Assembly: GCF_017916515.1 (NCBI RefSeq)
Contig: NZ_JAFMTA010000001.1
Coordinates: forward strand, 124,001 to 188,000
Direction: 5' to 3'
DNA from: Naasia sp. SYSU D00948
GTDB lineage: Bacteria > Actinomycetota > Actinomycetes > Actinomycetales > Microbacteriaceae
DNA length: 64,000 nucleotides
Shown in pieces: positions 60,849 to 64,000 of the stretch. Positions within the stretch are counted from its first letter, which is position 1; every line of letters starts with the position of its first letter. The position numbers and the translations under genes were made by a program. Under the pieces are notes generated by a model. The model worked only from the letters and a program-made list of their open reading frames with translations, made no database searches and was not told where the DNA came from.

Positions 60849-62282
60849 TCATTGGCCGATATAGCTCATGACGTGCTTCACGCGAGTGTAGTCCTCGAAC
60901 CCGTACATCGAGAGGTCCTTGCCGTAGCCGGAGTGCCGGAAGCCGCCGTGCGGCATCTCCGCGACGAGCGGGATGTGCGTGTTGATCCAGACGCAGCCGA
61001 AGTCGAGGACCTTCGCCGCCCGCATCGCCTTGCCGTGGTCCTTCGTCCACACCGACGAGGAGAGGCCGTACTCGACGTCGTTCGCCGAGCGGAGCGCCTC
61101 CTCCTCGTCCCGGAACCGCTGGGCGGTGATGACCGGGCCGAAGACCTCCTGCTTGCTCATCTCGTCGTCGGGCATGAGCCCCGACACGATGGTCGCCGGG
61201 TAGAAGTACCCGGTGCTCCCCTGCCGGGAGCCGCCCAGCACGACCTCGGCGTGGTCGGGCAGGCGCTCGAGGAAGGCGCTCACCCGCGCCAGCTGGTTCG
61301 CGTTGTTGACGGGACCGAAGTAGACGCCCTCCTCACGGGGCGCTCCGGTGCGCGCGTTCTCCTTCGCGTACTCGGCGAGCGCGGCGACGAACTCGTCATG
61401 GATGCCGTCCTGGACGAGCACCCGGGTCGCCGCCGTGCAGTCCTGACCGGCGTTGAAGTAGCCGGCCCCGGCGATGCCCTGAACGGCGAGCTCGATGTCC
61501 GCGTCGTCGTAGACGATGACCGGCGCCTTCCCGCCGAGCTCGAGGTGCACGCGCTTGAGGTCACTCGACGCCGCTCGTGCCACCTCCATGCCGGCGCGGA
61601 CCGAGCCTGTGATCGACACCATCTGCGGGATCCGGTGCTCGATCATCGCGGCGCCCGTGGTCCGGTCCCCGGTGATCACGTTGAGCACGCCCGGCGGCAG
61701 GAACTCGGCGGCGACCTCCGCGAGCAGCAGGGTCGACGACGGCGTGGTGTCGGACGGCTTGAGGACGACGGTGTTGCCCGCCGCGATCGCGGGGGCGAAC
61801 TTCCACGTCGCCATGTTCAGCGGGTAGTTCCAGGGGGTCACCTGGCCGATGACTCCGACGGGCTCCCGCCGGATGAACGACGTGTGGTCCTTCATGTACT
61901 CCGCGGCGGCCCTGCCCTCGAGGACCCGGGCGGCGCCCGCGAAGAAGCGGATCTGGTCGACGGAGACGAGGATCTCGTCGTCGACGAGGGACGCGAGCGG
62001 CTTGCCCGTGTCCTTGGACTCGATCTCGGCGAACTCGTCCGCGCGGCGCTCGATCGCGTCCGCGATCCGGAAGAGGGCGAGCTGGCGCTCCCCCGGCGTC
62101 GTGTCCCGCCACTCCTCGAAGGCGGCCGCCGCCGACGAGAACGCCGTGTCGACGTCCTGGGCGTTGGAGACGGGGCTCTGCCCGTAGACCTCCTCGGTGA
62201 CGGGATCGACGAGGTCGAGAAGCTGGTCCGAGGACGACTCCACGTAGGCGCCCCCGATGAAGTTCCGCAGGGTTCCGGTCAT
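60849..62282 (-). CDS. Aldehyde dehydrogenase, gamma-aminobutyraldehyde type
   Basis: NAD(P)-dependent aldehyde dehydrogenase of 477 residues: PWNYPLNMATWKFAPAIAAGN, cofactor lysine VVLKPSDTTP, ITGSVRAG, the glutamate of LELGGKAP and the catalytic cysteine in FNAGQDCTAATR. Closest in style to gamma-aminobutyraldehyde dehydrogenases, which make GABA from the product of putrescine transamination. TAGGCT seven bases before the ATG suggests a leaderless mRNA. Divergent from the Lrp-type regulator and aminotransferase, a layout typical of putrescine-use loci. Confidence 0.92.
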   Translation of the reverse strand: MTGTLRNFIGGAYVESSSDQLLDLVDPVTEEVYGQSPVSNAQDVDTAFSSAAAAFEEWRDTTPGERQLALFRIADAIERRADEFAEIESKDTGKPLASLVDDEILVSVDQIRFFAGAARVLEGRAAAEYMKDHTSFIRREPVGVIGQVTPWNYPLNMATWKFAPAIAAGNTVVLKPSDTTPSSTLLLAEVAAEFLPPGVLNVITGDRTTGAAMIEHRIPQMVSITGSVRAGMEVARAASSDLKRVHLELGGKAPVIVYDDADIELAVQGIAGAGYFNAGQDCTAATRVLVQDGIHDEFVAALAEYAKENARTGAPREEGVYFGPVNNANQLARVSAFLERLPDHAEVVLGGSRQGSTGYFYPATIVSGLMPDDEMSKQEVFGPVITAQRFRDEEEALRSANDVEYGLSSSVWTKDHGKAMRAAKVLDFGCVWINTHIPLVAEMPHGGFRHSGYGKDLSMYGFEDYTRVKHVMSYIGQ

Positions 62283-62289
62283 GGCCGCC

Positions 62290-62295
62290 AGCCTA
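62290..62295 (-). promoter_or_regulatory. -10 element of the aldehyde dehydrogenase gene (leaderless)
   Basis: TAGGCT, seven bases, then the ATG at 62282. The same hexamer and spacing as ispG. Confidence 0.5.
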
Positions 62296-62369
62296 CTGCG
62301 GCGCCCCCGATAAGCGTAGGGAAATCAACCGATTCCGTCGCTCGGAGGGTACGACACATCCGGATTCGC

Positions 62370-62398
62370 TTGCTCGGGCCCCTGCGCACTGCCAGAAT
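62370..62398 (+). promoter_or_regulatory. Promoter of the Lrp/AsnC gene
   Basis: TTGCTC, a 17-base spacer and CAGAAT, followed by six bases and the GTG at 62405: a complete promoter with leaderless start. Confidence 0.55.
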
Positions 62399-62404
62399 CG
62401 CAGG

Positions 62405-62887
62405 GTGAACGAGCAGCGCCGAGGGGCTCCGGCCAGGCCACTCCAGCTCGACTCCGTCTCCAAGGCGATCGTCGAGCAGCTCCAGCAGGACGGCCGGCGC
62501 TCGTACGCCGAGATCGGCAAGGCCGTCGGCCTCAGCGAGGCCGCGGTGCGCCAGCGGGTGCAGAAGCTGACGGAGTCGGGGGTCATGCAGATCGTCGCCG
62601 TCACCGATCCGATGCAGCTCGGCTTCTACCGGCAGGCGATGATCGGCATCCGCGTGAGCGGGGACACCCGGATCATCGCGGACAAGCTGGCCGCGATGCC
62701 GTCGGTGGACTACGTCGTACTGACCGCCGGCAACTTCGACATCCTCGCCGAGGTCGTCTGCGAGAACGACGACGAGCTCATCGACCTGCTCAACTCCGAG
62801 ATCCGCACGCTGGAGGGCGTCTCCTCGACGGAGACGTTCGTCTACCTCCGGCTGCACAAGCAGCTCTACGACTGGGGAACGCGATGA
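62405..62887 (+). CDS. Lrp/AsnC-family transcriptional regulator
   Basis: Amino acid-responsive regulator of 160 residues: helix-turn-helix at residues 18-65 (LDSVSKAIVEQLQQDGRRSY, IGKAVGLSEAAVRQRVQKL) and a RAM ligand-binding domain (VDYVVLTAGNFDILAEVVCE). It overlaps the aminotransferase start (ATGA) and is divergent from the aldehyde dehydrogenase, so it probably controls both in response to putrescine, GABA or a related amine. Confidence 0.94.
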   Translation: MNEQRRGAPARPLQLDSVSKAIVEQLQQDGRRSYAEIGKAVGLSEAAVRQRVQKLTESGVMQIVAVTDPMQLGFYRQAMIGIRVSGDTRIIADKLAAMPSVDYVVLTAGNFDILAEVVCENDDELIDLLNSEIRTLEGVSSTETFVYLRLHKQLYDWGTR

Positions 62888-64000
62888 CCGCCACCGAACA
62901 GCTCGTGACCGCCACGGGCAGCGAGCAGGACCTGCAGGCGAAGGCCAGGGACCACCTCTGGATGCACTTCTCCCGGCAGTCGGTCCTCGAGGACCACGGC
63001 GTCCCCGTCATCGTGCGGGGCGAGGGCCACACGATCTGGGACTCGACGGGACGCAGCTACCTGGACGGCCTCTCCGGCCTCTTCGTCGTGAACGCGGGAC
63101 ACGGCCGCCGCCGCCTCGCGGAGGTGGCCGCGCGCCAGGCGGAGCAGCTCGCCTTCTTCCCGATCTGGTCCTACGCGCACCCGGCCGCGATCGAGCTCGC
63201 GGACCGGCTCGCCGACCTCGCTCCGGGCGACCTCAACCGCGTCTTCTTCTCGACCGGCGGCGGCGAGGCGGTCGAGACCGCGTTCAAGCTCGCCAAGCAC
63301 TACTGGAAGCTGCAGGGCCGCCCCACCAAGCACAAGGTCATCTCACGGGCGGTCGCGTACCACGGGACGCCGCACGGCGCGCTCGCGATCACGGGGATCC
63401 CGGCGATGAAGGAGATGTTCGAGCCGGTCGCGCCGGGCGGCTTCCGGGTGCCGAACACCAACTACTACCGCGCCGACGAGATGGGCTTCTCCGGATCACC
63501 CGAGGAGTTCGGCCTCTGGGCCGCGAACCGGATCGAGGAGATGATCCTCTTCGAGGGTCCCGAGACGGTGGCCGCGGTGTTCCTCGAGCCGGTGCAGAAC
63601 TCGGGCGGATGCTTCCCGCCGCCCCCGGGCTACTTCCAGCGGGTCCGGGAGATCTGCGACCGGTACGACGTGCTCCTCGTCTCGGACGAGGTGATCTGCG
63701 CCTTCGGCCGCATCGGCAACTGGTTCGCGTGCGACACCTACGGCTACGTGCCGGACATGATCACCTGCGCCAAGGCGATGACGAGCGGCTACTCGCCCAT
63801 CGGCGCGACGATCGTGAGCGACCGCATCTACGAGCCGTTCCGGCACGGGCAGACCGCGTTCTACCACGGGTACACGTTCGGCGGTCACCCGGTGTCCGCC
63901 GCCGTGGCGCTCGAGAACCTGCGCATCTTCGAGGAGGAGGGGCTCAACGAGCGGGTCCGCGAGAAGAGCCCGGTCTTCCGGGCGACCCTCGAGAAGCTGC
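62884..64000 (+). CDS. Class III aminotransferase, putrescine/omega-amino type (runs off right edge)
   Basis: PLP-dependent aminotransferase, first 372 codons visible. FFSTGGGEAVETAFKLAKHY binds the cofactor phosphate; AYHGTPHGALA, FLEPVQNSGG, LLVSDEVICAFGRIGNWF with the cofactor aspartate and CAKAMTSGYSPIGA with the Schiff-base lysine are all in place. It resembles bacterial putrescine/polyamine:pyruvate aminotransferases (SpuC-like). The ATG overlaps the regulator stop. With the divergent aldehyde dehydrogenase it would turn putrescine into GABA. Confidence 0.92.
   Translation, partial: MTATEQLVTATGSEQDLQAKARDHLWMHFSRQSVLEDHGVPVIVRGEGHTIWDSTGRSYLDGLSGLFVVNAGHGRRRLAEVAARQAEQLAFFPIWSYAHPAAIELADRLADLAPGDLNRVFFSTGGGEAVETAFKLAKHYWKLQGRPTKHKVISRAVAYHGTPHGALAITGIPAMKEMFEPVAPGGFRVPNTNYYRADEMGFSGSPEEFGLWAANRIEEMILFEGPETVAAVFLEPVQNSGGCFPPPPGYFQRVREICDRYDVLLVSDEVICAFGRIGNWFACDTYGYVPDMITCAKAMTSGYSPIGATIVSDRIYEPFRHGQTAFYHGYTFGGHPVSAAVALENLRIFEEEGLNERVREKSPVFRATLEKL

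Overview
The window is GC-rich, densely packed chromosomal DNA of an actinobacterium. Gene content, gene order and widespread leaderless start sites fit the family Microbacteriaceae (Leifsonia/Clavibacter/Rathayibacter-like); this is inferred from gene types, as no search was run. There are no rRNA or tRNA genes, no CRISPR array and no prophage that I can see.

Backbone: the minus strand carries a broken-up housekeeping series read from right to left: dxr, rseP, ispG, proS, nusA, infB, rbfA, with mutY convergent at the end and a uridine kinase-like fragment at the left edge. Isoprenoid precursor genes (dxr, ispG), a site-2 protease and the translation/transcription genes usually sit close together in this family. 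Here they are separated by three accessory blocks: a ThuA/dehydrogenase/isomerase sugar block with a TetR regulator (5.2-10.5 kb) between nusA and infB; a glycoside hydrolase/LacI/Gfo-Idh/DUF993/isomerase block plus an ABC exporter (13.7-22.2 kb) between proS and ispG; and three Ser/Thr kinase units (25.2-30.8 kb) between rseP and dxr. Unusual repeats lie close to several of the junctions: a 35-bp hairpin array after nusA, two copies of a 99-bp element, and two long palindromes built on the same 12-base arm.

Middle (31.9-41.5 kb): a secreted lysozyme-like protein, an OsmC protein, gabT with an asparaginase, a complete polyamine ABC importer (potD-potA-potB-potC) and alanine dehydrogenase. Together with the aldehyde dehydrogenase, Lrp/AsnC regulator and class III aminotransferase at 60.8-64 kb, these could take putrescine in and convert it through gamma-aminobutyraldehyde and GABA to succinate semialdehyde.

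Right (41.5-60.8 kb): a large minus-strand envelope/signalling operon: FHA protein, PP2C phosphatase, Ser/Thr kinase with an extracellular FN3-like domain, a ~1990-residue Ig/FN3 surface protein, MoxR ATPase, DUF58 protein, a membrane protein with a catalytically dead transglutaminase domain, a zinc-ribbon FHA protein and an FtsK/EssC-like ATPase with a degenerate second ATP site. A plus-strand DUF222/HNH (13E12-type) gene splits the PP2C gene from the kinase.

Regulation visible in the sequence: at least eleven genes have a -10-like hexamer 6-7 bases before the start codon (leaderless mRNAs); three sites matching GGnAAnCGnTTnCC mark a local LacI regulon; two copies of AAAAGTA-N10-TACCTTT precede the two transcription units of the TetR block; and the infB leader can form two mutually exclusive hairpins, one of which covers the ribosome binding site.
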